DNA of 8,458 nt from Treponema sp. Its GTDB lineage: Bacteria; Spirochaetota; Spirochaetia; Treponematales; Treponemataceae. The notes beneath the pieces were generated by a model that saw only the letters and a program-made list of their open reading frames with translations, had not been told where the DNA came from and did not search any database. Of this stretch, positions 1 to 6,317 are shown in pieces; positions within the stretch are counted from its first letter, which is position 1; each line of letters opens with the position of its first letter. Made by a program: the position numbers and the translations under genes. Location: NCBI GenBank assembly GCA_003447785.1, contig DLYJ01000223.1, positions 1-8,458 on the forward strand. Direction: 5' to 3'.

Positions 1-1562
1 CGGGCACTCATACCACAGGCAATGTTTTTATCCCACAGGCAATTAAAAATGGCGCAGTTGCAGTAGTTTTCCAGGGCGAATTTGACAGCGCAATTCAGGA
101 TTCAATCAGTGAAGCCCTTGAATTCACTAAAAACACTAATTCAATAAATCCGGATAAAATCGCCTTTATCAGGGTAACTGACTCACGCCTGGTAATGGCA
201 CCGCTTTCTGCAAAGTTCTACGACGAGCCTTCAAAAAAGATGGGAATCATCGGCGTTACCGGAACAGAAGGAAAGTCTTCTACCGTTTCATTCATCTGGC
301 AGCTTTTAAAACTTTCAGGTCACAAGGCAGGCTTTATTTCCACCGTGCAGTACTCCCTCGGTGAAGACGCAATTGCAAACCCGCAGCACCAGACCACACC
401 TGAAGCAACAATTATTCAGCGCCAGTTATATGAAATGCTTCAGAACGGCTGCGAATACGCTGTAATCGAAACTTCAAGCCACGGGCTTTCTCCAAAACTC
501 AACAGAACCGGAAACATTTTCTTTGATGCCGGCATTTTTATGAATGTAACACTGGAGCATCTTGAATTCCATAAGACTTTTGAGCAGTACCGTGATGACA
601 AGGCAAACCTTTTCAGAAAACTTGATGAACACGACCATACAAAACTCATAAACGGAAAAACCGTAAAAATTCCTTCATTTGGAATCGTAAACCTGGAAGA
701 CCCCAGCGCAGATTATTTTATAAAGGCAACAAAACAGCCTGTTCTCGGCTTTACAACTGAAGGAAAGGCCGGAAAGGCAGCAGGCGAAGGAACAGCGGCA
801 ACCGCCCTCCCGAAAATTCCTGACGCAATTCCGGTTTTGCTTGGACGCAATATCGCAAGCGCAAGATTCGGTCTTACCTTTGACATGAGCGAACCAAGCG
901 TTATCGACAAACACTCAAAACCGCTTCCGCCAAAGGTATTTCACATACGCTCAAGTCTGCCGGGTGCATTCAACACATACAACCTTATGGCAGCAATCGA
1001 AGCCGTAAGCCGCCTTACAAACACAAGCCTTGAAAAAGTAGCAGCACTTGTTCCTCAGCTCGTACCTGTAAAGGGGCGAATGACAGTTGTGGACAAGGGC
1101 CAGCCCTTTGAACTTATTATCGACTACGCACATACACCTTCAAGTTTTGAAACAATCTTTCCTCCGCTGAGAAGACGCTGTTCAGGCAAAATGATTGCAC
1201 TCTTCGGAAGCGGCGGTGAGCGTGACCTTAAAAAGCGTCCGCTCCAGGGACAGATTGCAGCAAAATTCTGCGACATCGTAATCCTTACAGATGAAGACCC
1301 TCGCGGCGAAGACAGCGTAGAACTTTTAAAGATGATTGCAGTTGGAGCAGAAAAAGAAGGCAGGGTTATGGACAAAGATTTGTTCATTACACCGGACCGT
1401 CCGACAGCAATCAGACAGGCCTTTAAGATGGCAGGCAAAAACGACATCGTCCTTCTGCTTGGAAAGGCCCACGAAAACAGCATAATTTATGCCGACGGCC
1501 CTCACCCGTACGATGAAATAACCGAAGCAAAAAAAGCCCTGTCTGAACTGGGTTATAAATAA
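1..1562 (+). CDS. murE: UDP-MurNAc-tripeptide synthetase MurE, 5'-truncated by window edge
   Basis: Cytoplasmic ATP-dependent ligase that adds the third-position diamino acid to UDP-MurNAc-L-Ala-D-Glu. The frame is open from base 3 and shows 519 residues. The ATG at 195 is internal, because the upstream codons encode the usual MurE N-domain (GTHTTGNVFIPQAIKNGAVAVV), so the true start lies left of the window. Motifs seen: nucleotide loop GVTGTEGKSST (bases about 252-284), ETSSHGL, HLEFHKTFEQYRDDK with the probable carbamylated Lys at 600-602, DYAHTP, GSGGERDLKKRP, the specificity motif DEDPR (1290-1304) and GKAHE. Oddities: Glu replaces Asn in the usual GTNGK loop, and a low-complexity Gly/Ala-rich insert (about 755-810) makes the protein longer than the usual ~490 residues. 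The DEDPR motif differs from the DNPR of diaminopimelate-adding enzymes. L-ornithine is expected from known treponemal peptidoglycan, which is an inference here. Confidence 0.95.
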   Translation, partial: GTHTTGNVFIPQAIKNGAVAVVFQGEFDSAIQDSISEALEFTKNTNSINPDKIAFIRVTDSRLVMAPLSAKFYDEPSKKMGIIGVTGTEGKSSTVSFIWQLLKLSGHKAGFISTVQYSLGEDAIANPQHQTTPEATIIQRQLYEMLQNGCEYAVIETSSHGLSPKLNRTGNIFFDAGIFMNVTLEHLEFHKTFEQYRDDKANLFRKLDEHDHTKLINGKTVKIPSFGIVNLEDPSADYFIKATKQPVLGFTTEGKAGKAAGEGTAATALPKIPDAIPVLLGRNIASARFGLTFDMSEPSVIDKHSKPLPPKVFHIRSSLPGAFNTYNLMAAIEAVSRLTNTSLEKVAALVPQLVPVKGRMTVVDKGQPFELIIDYAHTPSSFETIFPPLRRRCSGKMIALFGSGGERDLKKRPLQGQIAAKFCDIVILTDEDPRGEDSVELLKMIAVGAEKEGRVMDKDLFITPDRPTAIRQAFKMAGKNDIVLLLGKAHENSIIYADGPHPYDEITEAKKALSELGYK

Positions 1563-1565
1563 AAA

Positions 1566-1598
1566 AAATGCTGTTCCTCATTTTGAAGAACAGCATTT
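1566..1598. terminator. Bidirectional intrinsic terminator between murE and the convergent lipoprotein gene
   Basis: A perfect 11-bp inverted repeat, AAATGCTGTTC (1566-1576) and GAACAGCATTT (1588-1598), encloses an 11-nt loop. An A8 run (1561-1568) on the left reads as U8 for leftward transcripts. The right side is TTTCTTC, a weaker tail for murE. It starts 4 bp after the murE stop and ends 25 bp from the lipoprotein stop, so one hairpin plausibly ends both convergent messages, and it serves the - strand gene better. Confidence 0.85.
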
Positions 1599-1622
1599 CT
1601 TCGCACGGATGGATTTTTGTCA

Positions 1623-2792
1623 TTACTGAGCTGTTAAAACAACTGTATAATACGGAGCGTCAAACTCTCCCGGTATACTGCTGTAATAATAAGTATACTC
1701 ACCTCTTGAACTGTCATATGAAAGATTTGATGAGTGAGAATTAAGATTAAATTTTCTGTCGATACAGCAGGATTCTCCATCCATATACCAGCCCACAGTT
1801 TCGTCTGTTCCGTCACAGCTAAGAACTGCAGTTCTATTTTCAAGATCAGTTCCGTCGTCAAATGTCAGTGTAACAGATTGAACATCAGAAAGTGATTCAT
1901 CAGATTTTGTAATTGAAGCAGAAACTAAAGTTTTTCCTGCATAAGCGGACACGTCTGTTACCACTGTCGTTCCTCCCGCAATGCTTACAACTGAATCTAT
2001 GTAGTTTGTACCCATGTATGACTCAAGCGAGGCTGTAAACCAGTGAGAAGACTCACCCGATGTGTCTGTAAGTGAACTTCCATTTGCCTTAAAGTTTTTA
2101 ACGGAAATAGTATAATTGTGCTCCGCTGTTATACGGAGCTCAGGACAATCGTAATACTTTGAGCAGTAATAAAGCCCGCCTGAATAAACTTGTCCATAAG
2201 CATTACCATTTGACGAAATTTCTCCGTCTGCTAGCGAAGCGTTCATATGCTGACCGATACCTGACAAATCAAAATAAACAAAATTATTTGAACGCCTTAA
2301 CTTAATTTCGTTTAAGGCAATTTTACGCGGTGCATTCTCGAAAGTAATTTCGAGAGAGTCCCCTATTGTGAGTGAAGCTGCAAAGCTGTGAAGTTTTGCA
2401 TTTGTTTCTTCGTTATATAAATTTGAAGACAGGTACTCTGTGGTATCATTAAGTTCTACCCCGTTAGCAAAAACTTTAAGCACAGATGTATCGCTTTCAA
2501 GGTTACCATAACCTGCATAAGTGTCATATTCGGACTCAGCCAAATCATTAAAGTTAATATGAATAACACCATTTCCTTTTATATTTGAAATCTTACCGTT
2601 AAAACCGGAAGTATTTTCCATAATAGGAGTTGAATTTCCGCTTCCATCAATATGAATACTCTTCACATTTTCCGGAAATGCACTGATTTTTAACTTAGTT
2701 TCCGGATAAGTTTCTTCCTCCGGATCGCAGGAAATAAAAATAAAACCAGTTACAAGAAGAGTTAATAACTTAAAAAGGATTTTTTTATTCAT
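1623..2792 (-). CDS. Putative lipoprotein of unknown function, 389 residues
   Basis: I do not recognise a family. The N-terminus MNKKILFKLLTLLVTGFIFISC is a lipoprotein signal peptide with Cys22 as the predicted lipidated residue, followed by an acidic stretch (DPEEE). The mature part is rich in Ser, Thr, Asn, Gly and Tyr with alternating hydrophobic residues, suggesting a secreted beta-sandwich protein. No transmembrane segment follows the signal. Five further Cys lie in the mature part: two in the segment YYCSKYYDC and three in a C-terminal segment with one Cys and a Cys-Cys pair, which could form disulfides. A good Shine-Dalgarno GAGGTGA (2797-2803 on the + strand) lies 4 nt before the ATG. 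It is a single gene, convergent with murE and divergent from ddl, and looks more AT-rich than the mur genes. It may be a genus-restricted surface or periplasmic protein; the membrane and face cannot be told from sequence. Confidence 0.85.
   Translation of the reverse strand: MNKKILFKLLTLLVTGFIFISCDPEEETYPETKLKISAFPENVKSIHIDGSGNSTPIMENTSGFNGKISNIKGNGVIHINFNDLAESEYDTYAGYGNLESDTSVLKVFANGVELNDTTEYLSSNLYNEETNAKLHSFAASLTIGDSLEITFENAPRKIALNEIKLRRSNNFVYFDLSGIGQHMNASLADGEISSNGNAYGQVYSGGLYYCSKYYDCPELRITAEHNYTISVKNFKANGSSLTDTSGESSHWFTASLESYMGTNYIDSVVSIAGGTTVVTDVSAYAGKTLVSASITKSDESLSDVQSVTLTFDDGTDLENRTAVLSCDGTDETVGWYMDGESCCIDRKFNLNSHSSNLSYDSSRGEYTYYYSSIPGEFDAPYYTVVLTAQ
2294..2355 (-). other. Two tandem hairpins inside the lipoprotein coding region
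   Basis: Within the 389-residue lipoprotein gene there are two neighbouring perfect inverted repeats. GCCTTAA (2294-2300) pairs with TTAAGGC (2312-2318), and TCTCGAAA (2336-2343) pairs with TTTCGAGA (2348-2355) across a 4-nt loop. They encode part of a predicted beta-strand region (around NAPRKIALNEIKL). They may be chance or mRNA structure; no function is claimed. Confidence 0.3.
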
Positions 2793-2816
2793 AGCGTCAC
2801 CTCACATAAAATATTT

Positions 2817-2851
2817 GACATCTCAAGTTAAAGATTGCGATATCTTAAGTT
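2817..2851 (-). repeat. Direct repeat, 22-bp period, upstream of the lipoprotein gene
   Basis: Read on the - strand, AACTTAAGATATC (2851-2839) and AACTTGAGATGTC (2829-2817) match at 11 of 13 positions and start exactly 22 bp apart, about two helical turns. The proximal copy ends 24 bp before the ATG. Such spacing is typical of tandem binding sites for a regulator on one DNA face. I could not place a convincing -35/-10 pair here, so an operator role is only suggested. Confidence 0.4.
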
Positions 2852-2910
2852 TATTTTAACACATTTTTCAGGATAAGGCATTATTTTGTTCAGAAAATCT
2901 TTTTTTTGGC

Positions 2911-3017
2911 TTAGGGATTGAAGGGGCGGTAATGCCGGCCACCGCAGGGCATGGCCCGAGGAGGCTGAAACCCCGCAAAGCCCGGCCCGGCGCTGAAAGC
3001 GACGGGAAAGCCCCGGT
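2911..3017. repeat. GC-rich, hairpin-rich intergenic block of unknown nature
   Basis: Inside an AT-rich divergent intergenic region (2793-3060) lies about 100 bp made largely of G and C. Internal pairings visible: GGGGC (2923-2927) with GCCCC (3010-3014) as a closing stem; ATGCC (2932-2936) with GGCAT (2948-2952); GGGC/GCCC at 2947-2957; GGCT (2963-2966) with AGCC (2979-2982); and CGCT-GAA-AGCG (2991-3001). The first pairing closes the block and the others are partly alternative. It has an abrupt T-run on the left (2900-2907) and AT-rich DNA on the right. It is not a tRNA or rRNA and no riboswitch consensus was recognised. A dispersed repeat or a structured RNA are both possible. Either strand could be the transcribed one. 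Confidence 0.5.
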
Positions 3018-3024
3018 AAAAACT

Positions 3025-3054
3025 CTATCATAAAAATAAAAATCTCATTATAAT
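3025..3054 (+). promoter_or_regulatory. Probable ddl promoter giving a leaderless mRNA
   Basis: A perfect -10 box TATAAT (3049-3054) ends 6 bp before the ddl ATG. A weak -35, CTATCA (3025-3030), is spaced 18 bp away. Transcription from this box would begin at or within a few bases of the start codon. There is no purine-rich Shine-Dalgarno in the 15 bases before the ATG, which fits a leaderless message. Confidence 0.5.
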
Positions 3055-3060
3055 AAAAGA

Positions 3061-4191
3061 ATGACAGTTACAGTTATTTACGGAGGGAAGTCCGGCGAAC
3101 ACGAGATTTCCCTGGTTTCGGGGGCTGCTGTTGCCCGCAATATAGACGAAAAAAATACAGTTCAGTTAATCGCTATCACTAAGGAAGGACGCTGGTTTTT
3201 ACAGCCACAGAGCGAACTTGAACGCATTAAAGCCGATTCAAAGGCTGCATTCAAAATCATTGAAGACGAATCACAGGAAGTAAGCGTAATTCCTGCCGGG
3301 GGTACTAAGAGAACTTTCCGCGTAGGAACCGAAATTCTTTCTTCTGACGTTATTTTCCCTGTTCTGCACGGTCCGTTCGGAGAAGACGGAACAATCCAGG
3401 GTCTTTTTGAAATGGTAGACGTTCCTTATGTCGGCTGTACAACCCTGGGCAGCGCAATCACCATGGACAAGGAAAAGACAAAGGTTGCCCTCGCACAGGC
3501 AGGTATTCCTGTAGTTCCCGGAATCTGCGTCAGAAGAAGCGATCTTGCAGACTGGAAGCGCTACGATGAAATCCTTGAGCAGGCCCAGAAGGAACTGGGC
3601 TTTCCGCTTTTTGTAAAACCATGTTCTGCAGGTTCAAGTGACGGAGCTTTCCTCGCACCAAATTTACAGAAATTGAACGGCGCAATTATGGAAGCCTTTA
3701 ACTGGGACGACAAAATCTTAATTGAAAAAGCAGTTAACGCCCGGGAAATCGAGTGTTCAGTTACAGGAAACCCGACTATCGATGATGATTCGGTAAAAGA
3801 AGAAAAATTAACTGCCTACGGTCCAGGAGAGATTGCGCCAAAACACGACTTTTACGATTACGACGCAAAATACAATGACCCGGACGGAGCAGACCTGCTT
3901 ATTCCTGCAAAGCTTCCGGAAGAAAAGCTGGAAGAAGTACGCACGCTGGCAAAAAAAGCCTTTGCAGCCCTGGACCTTGCAGGTTTGAGCCGCGTAGACT
4001 TTTTTATCGACAGAGATACAGGTGCACTCTACCTCAACGAAATCAACACAATGCCGGGCTTTACCCAGATAAGCATGTTCCCTAAGATGTGTGCCGCATT
4101 CGGTCTGGATTTTACGGCCCTCACTAATCTTTTGATTACGGAAGCCGTAGCAAGATTCAAAAAGACACGCAGGCTCCAGACTTCAAGATAA
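3061..4191 (+). CDS. ddl: D-alanine--D-alanine ligase
   Basis: ATP-grasp enzyme that joins two D-Ala in the cytoplasm; MurF then attaches the dipeptide to the stem peptide. The full length of 376 residues is normal for the family. The N-terminus MTVTVIYGGKSGEHEISL fits the family start, and no other start exists between the upstream in-frame stop (3037) and this ATG. Signature 1, HGPFGEDGTIQG, is at residues 103-114. FVKPCSAGSSDGA, around K186 and G191-G195, is the ATP-grasp loop, with Asp194 where Val is more common. FYDYDAKY (264-271) keeps the Tyr associated with D-Ala-D-Ala rather than D-Ala-D-Lac synthesis. Signature 2, with NEINTMPG (326-333), holds the metal and nucleotide contacts. 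The gene stands alone on its strand between convergent and divergent lipoprotein genes, lacks a Shine-Dalgarno and ends just before a strong terminator. Identification is secure. Confidence 0.97.
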   Translation: MTVTVIYGGKSGEHEISLVSGAAVARNIDEKNTVQLIAITKEGRWFLQPQSELERIKADSKAAFKIIEDESQEVSVIPAGGTKRTFRVGTEILSSDVIFPVLHGPFGEDGTIQGLFEMVDVPYVGCTTLGSAITMDKEKTKVALAQAGIPVVPGICVRRSDLADWKRYDEILEQAQKELGFPLFVKPCSAGSSDGAFLAPNLQKLNGAIMEAFNWDDKILIEKAVNAREIECSVTGNPTIDDDSVKEEKLTAYGPGEIAPKHDFYDYDAKYNDPDGADLLIPAKLPEEKLEEVRTLAKKAFAALDLAGLSRVDFFIDRDTGALYLNEINTMPGFTQISMFPKMCAAFGLDFTALTNLLITEAVARFKKTRRLQTSR

Positions 4192-4223
4192 AAGACTGGA
4201 ACCAGCCTGTTAAAAGACAAAAA

Positions 4224-4263
4224 AAAGACACTGAAAGACTTATTCCGGTTTTTCAGTGTCTTT
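4224..4263. terminator. Bidirectional intrinsic terminator between ddl and the lipoprotein operon
   Basis: A perfect 13-bp inverted repeat, AAAGACACTGAAA (4224-4236) and TTTCAGTGTCTTT (4251-4263), can be extended inward by a G-U, an A-U and a C-G pair. The right flank is TTTAATTTTTTT for ddl transcripts. The left flank is an A8 run (4219-4226), giving U8 for leftward transcripts of the DUF799 gene. It lies between the two convergent stop codons. Confidence 0.9.
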
Positions 4264-4285
4264 AATTTTTTTAAAGCCTTTATGC

Positions 4286-4975
4286 TTATTTAGAAGCTGA
4301 GAGCCTTACATTCTTGTCCATTGCGCTATCTGCACCGTCAGCACCGTGTTTCGGGCTGTATTTTCCGGCCGGAAGATCCTCCAGAGCAGCATTATTGCAC
4401 ATTACGGCAATTGGAACATAGTCTGTTACAGCTGTTTTAATTGCATCTGCCGCAGCTACAGCGAGGGCACCTAAGAGACCGAAACCGTTGGCTCTTGCAC
4501 CTGTCGCAGTGTTACATACGATTCTTGCATCACGGTTAAATACAACTTCATTTGTTTTTGTTGATTTGAAAATGTATTCAATCTCGATAGTTATTGATGA
4601 ACCGATTACTGATTTATTCCATGATTTAATGATTGTAAAGATAGCAACATCGGCACCAAAAATCTGACCGAATTTCTTTACATCGCCTTCGATGAATAAT
4701 TCTGAATCGTATGCACTTTCGCGCTGTAATGCAGCCATAGTCATTGCCGGCGGAAGAACATAATATCCGGCTTCTGCAATAGGAACATTCATTGTTGTAT
4801 AGAAATAATCCTTTGCGTCTGCTGCAGAGCTGTTGTTGATCGGCGGCATAACAAGCATTACTAAAGGATCTTCATCATACATTTTAGGAAAGGCAACACT
4901 TTTTGTAGTGCCGCATGAAGCAAGTAAAAATACAGCAAGAGCTGCAGTTATTGTAACAATCAGTGATTTTTTCAT
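4286..4975 (-). CDS. DUF799/GNA1162-family lipoprotein, third gene of the CsgG-type cluster
   Basis: Predicted outer-membrane lipoprotein of 229 residues. The signal peptide ends in the lipobox LASC, with Cys21 lipidated, followed by GTTKS. The mature part carries the DUF799 pattern: a PLVMLVMPPINNSSAADAK-type strand and loop, VPIAEAGYYVLPPA, FGQIFGADVAIFTIIKSW, and a beta-rich YIFKSTKTNEVVF segment. A Gly/Ala-rich hydrophobic stretch (GFGLLGALAVAAADAIKTAV) follows. The known Neisseria relative GNA1162 is encoded with CsgG-like and DUF4810 lipoproteins and has a TolB-N-like fold (family knowledge). The start codon overlaps the DUF4810 stop as ATGA, so translation is coupled. Shine-Dalgarno GAGG lies 8 nt upstream. 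The last ~30 residues (SPKHGADGADSAMDKN) look disordered. The molecular job of the family is not established; assembly or export with the CsgG-like partner is inferred. Confidence 0.9.
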   Translation of the reverse strand: MKKSLIVTITAALAVFLLASCGTTKSVAFPKMYDEDPLVMLVMPPINNSSAADAKDYFYTTMNVPIAEAGYYVLPPAMTMAALQRESAYDSELFIEGDVKKFGQIFGADVAIFTIIKSWNKSVIGSSITIEIEYIFKSTKTNEVVFNRDARIVCNTATGARANGFGLLGALAVAAADAIKTAVTDYVPIAVMCNNAALEDLPAGKYSPKHGADGADSAMDKNVRLSASK

Positions 4976-5334
4976 TTTGTATACCTCTTCAAAATACTTC
5001 CAACTAAAACTTCTGATTCAGGATAAAGTTCAATTTCCTTTGCAAGCATTGCCTTTCCTTCATCAATTTTTCCTGACTGCAGGAGAAGCCAGCCGTAATC
5101 AGCATAGATTCCAGGTGGAACCGTCTGGCGCACCTCTTCCTGTTTTTCGATGATTTTCTGATATGTCTTTACAAGATCATTCATAGAATCATTATCAGCA
5201 TTTTTAAGGTAATGATAGTAATCTTCCTGATAATCATACCAGCTGTAAAGTTTTGTAGTGCCGCAAGACATTACAAGAAAAGCAGCAGATACTGCAGCTG
5301 CCAGTTTTACTGCATTCATTAATGATTTTTTCAT
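4972..5334 (-). CDS. DUF4810-family lipoprotein, second gene of the CsgG-type cluster
   Basis: Small lipoprotein of 120 residues. I start it at 5334 (MKKSLMNAVK), not at the upstream in-frame ATG at 5349, because that ATG overlaps the Shine-Dalgarno GGAGG, which lies 8 nt before the 5334 start. The signal peptide ends LVMSC, with Cys24 lipidated, followed by GTTKL. The mature domain matches DUF4810: LYSWYDYQEDYYHYLK, a helical middle (DLVKTYQKIIEKQEE), then the hallmark VPPGIYADYGWLLLQSG and a tetratricopeptide-like second helix pair ending in ELYPES. The short helical repeat suggests a protein-binding role. It begins 40 bp after the CsgG-family stop and overlaps the next gene by 4 bp (ATGA), so the three are one operon. 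Family function is unknown; it probably partners the CsgG-like and DUF799 proteins. Confidence 0.9.
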   Translation of the reverse strand: MKKSLMNAVKLAAAVSAAFLVMSCGTTKLYSWYDYQEDYYHYLKNADNDSMNDLVKTYQKIIEKQEEVRQTVPPGIYADYGWLLLQSGKIDEGKAMLAKEIELYPESEVLVGSILKRYTK

Positions 5335-5360
5335 TAATAAGACCTCCATTTATTCCATTC

Positions 5361-5380
5361 AAATAAAATCTCTTTTATTT
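5361..5380 (-). other. AT-only hairpin at the CsgG-family/DUF4810 gene junction
   Basis: AAATAAAA (5361-5368) and TTTTATTT (5373-5380) form a perfect 8-bp inverted repeat with a TCTC loop, overlapping the stop codon of the CsgG-family gene. It is too AT-rich to be a convincing terminator. It might mark an mRNA processing point or be chance in AT-rich spacer. Confidence 0.3.
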
Positions 5381-6316
5381 GTCCTGAATTACATAATTAG
5401 AAAGTTTGGAAGGATCAACAGTTCCTTCCGTTACTTCAACAATTGCATATTCATCCGTTACAGTTAAGCCACCTGTTGAAAGAACGGTAACCTTTGCCGT
5501 CTGTTTTCCCGGAAGCTCAATCATCATACCTGTTTGAGGATTTTTTACCTGCTTTCCCTTTTCATAGACAGGAAGAACAGAACCTGTTTTTAACCCCTGC
5601 TTTTCACCGCCGGCAATGATGATTCCGTCTTTTTCATAAGAAAGGAAATAAGACTTCCACGGTCTGTCCATACAGGTTGATTCAATATTATCAACAAGCT
5701 TTTCGATGGCAGCAGAAATTGCCTTGTCACTTAAAGTAGCATCATATCCCTGAACACCACCCATACCAAAAGTAGTAGATGATTCAGTTTCTGCTTCTCC
5801 GTGACCTTCTTCAGAATAAATGATCTGACCGGTGCGTACATCAACAAGGCGGATATTTACTCCGGCTTCTACAATCTGCTTCTTGCTGCGTGAAACAAAA
5901 CCTACTTCTCCTGTTGTCTTTCGTCCGTATTCAGTAATTGAACCGATAATAAGATAATCAGCAGGAACCTTCTGGGCATTTCCTCCATGCTTTTCTACTT
6001 CAGCCTGAATCTTGTCGGCATCTGCGCGTTCAAGAAGAACAAATTTTCCCCTTGCGGCAAGTTTTGCAGAAAGAATGTCTACAGCCTGCTTTCCGATAGG
6101 GTCATTTTCCTTATCATAAAAAGCACCCTTTGCATATTCTGTTTCATTCGAGAATCTTGCAATGGCAACAACACGCCTGAGTCCCTGGTAATCCTGAACG
6201 ACTGTTTCCTGGTTTAAACTGCCGTCAACTTTATTTACCGTTGTCTTGGCAGTTGTTCCACAGCCGGCAAGAGCAAGTGAAACAAAAGCGATTCCTAAAA
6301 TTACGCTTATTTTCAT
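5375..6316 (-). CDS. CsgG-family lipoprotein, first gene of the cluster
   Basis: A 313-residue lipoprotein of the CsgG/HfaB family. CsgG is the outer-membrane pore for curli subunits in enterobacteria; relatives have varied or unknown cargo. The signal peptide has a textbook lipobox LAGC with Cys19, followed by GTT. Family landmarks in order: RRVVAIARFSNET, the helix AVDILSAKLAARGKFVLLERAD, ADYLIIGSITEYG, the strand VNIRLVDVRTGQIIYSEEGHGEAETES, the Gly-rich FGMGGVQGYD, then LSDKAISAAIEKLVDNI. A C-terminal extension of ~100 residues (FLSYEKDGIIIAGGEKQGLKTGSVLPVYEKGKQ... onward) resembles the beta-barrel add-on found after many CsgG domains. The Shine-Dalgarno AAGGAGG is 4 nt before the ATG. 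No curli-type subunits (CsgA/B), CsgE or CsgF are visible, so this is not a curli system. The leader contains the hairpin array described separately. Confidence 0.92.
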   Translation of the reverse strand: MKISVILGIAFVSLALAGCGTTAKTTVNKVDGSLNQETVVQDYQGLRRVVAIARFSNETEYAKGAFYDKENDPIGKQAVDILSAKLAARGKFVLLERADADKIQAEVEKHGGNAQKVPADYLIIGSITEYGRKTTGEVGFVSRSKKQIVEAGVNIRLVDVRTGQIIYSEEGHGEAETESSTTFGMGGVQGYDATLSDKAISAAIEKLVDNIESTCMDRPWKSYFLSYEKDGIIIAGGEKQGLKTGSVLPVYEKGKQVKNPQTGMMIELPGKQTAKVTVLSTGGLTVTDEYAIVEVTEGTVDPSKLSNYVIQDK

Positions 6317-6317
6317 A

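Noticed and set aside
195..197. ATG at 195 as the murE start
   Set aside because: The same frame is open to the left edge and encodes conserved MurE N-domain sequence, so this Met is internal.
1124..1483. 119-codon - strand ORF inside murE
   Set aside because: Antisense shadow of the conserved MurE C-terminal domain, with no start signals or homology pattern.
2911..3017. GC-rich island as a tRNA, RNase P, SRP RNA or known riboswitch
   Set aside because: No cloverleaf, CCA end or consensus core of these RNAs could be found in either strand.
2828..3031. 67-codon - strand ORF across the GC-rich island
   Set aside because: No Shine-Dalgarno, Arg/Pro/Ser/Leu-rich composition typical of translated GC-rich non-coding DNA, and it runs through the direct repeat and intergenic sequence.
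4833..5153. 106-codon + strand ORF antisense to the DUF799 and DUF4810 genes
   Set aside because: It lies opposite two confidently assigned genes and has no recognisable domain; shadow ORF.
5335..5349. ATG at 5349 as the start of the DUF4810 gene
   Set aside because: It overlaps the Shine-Dalgarno GGAGG. The ATG at 5334 has proper spacing and yields a normal lipoprotein signal peptide.
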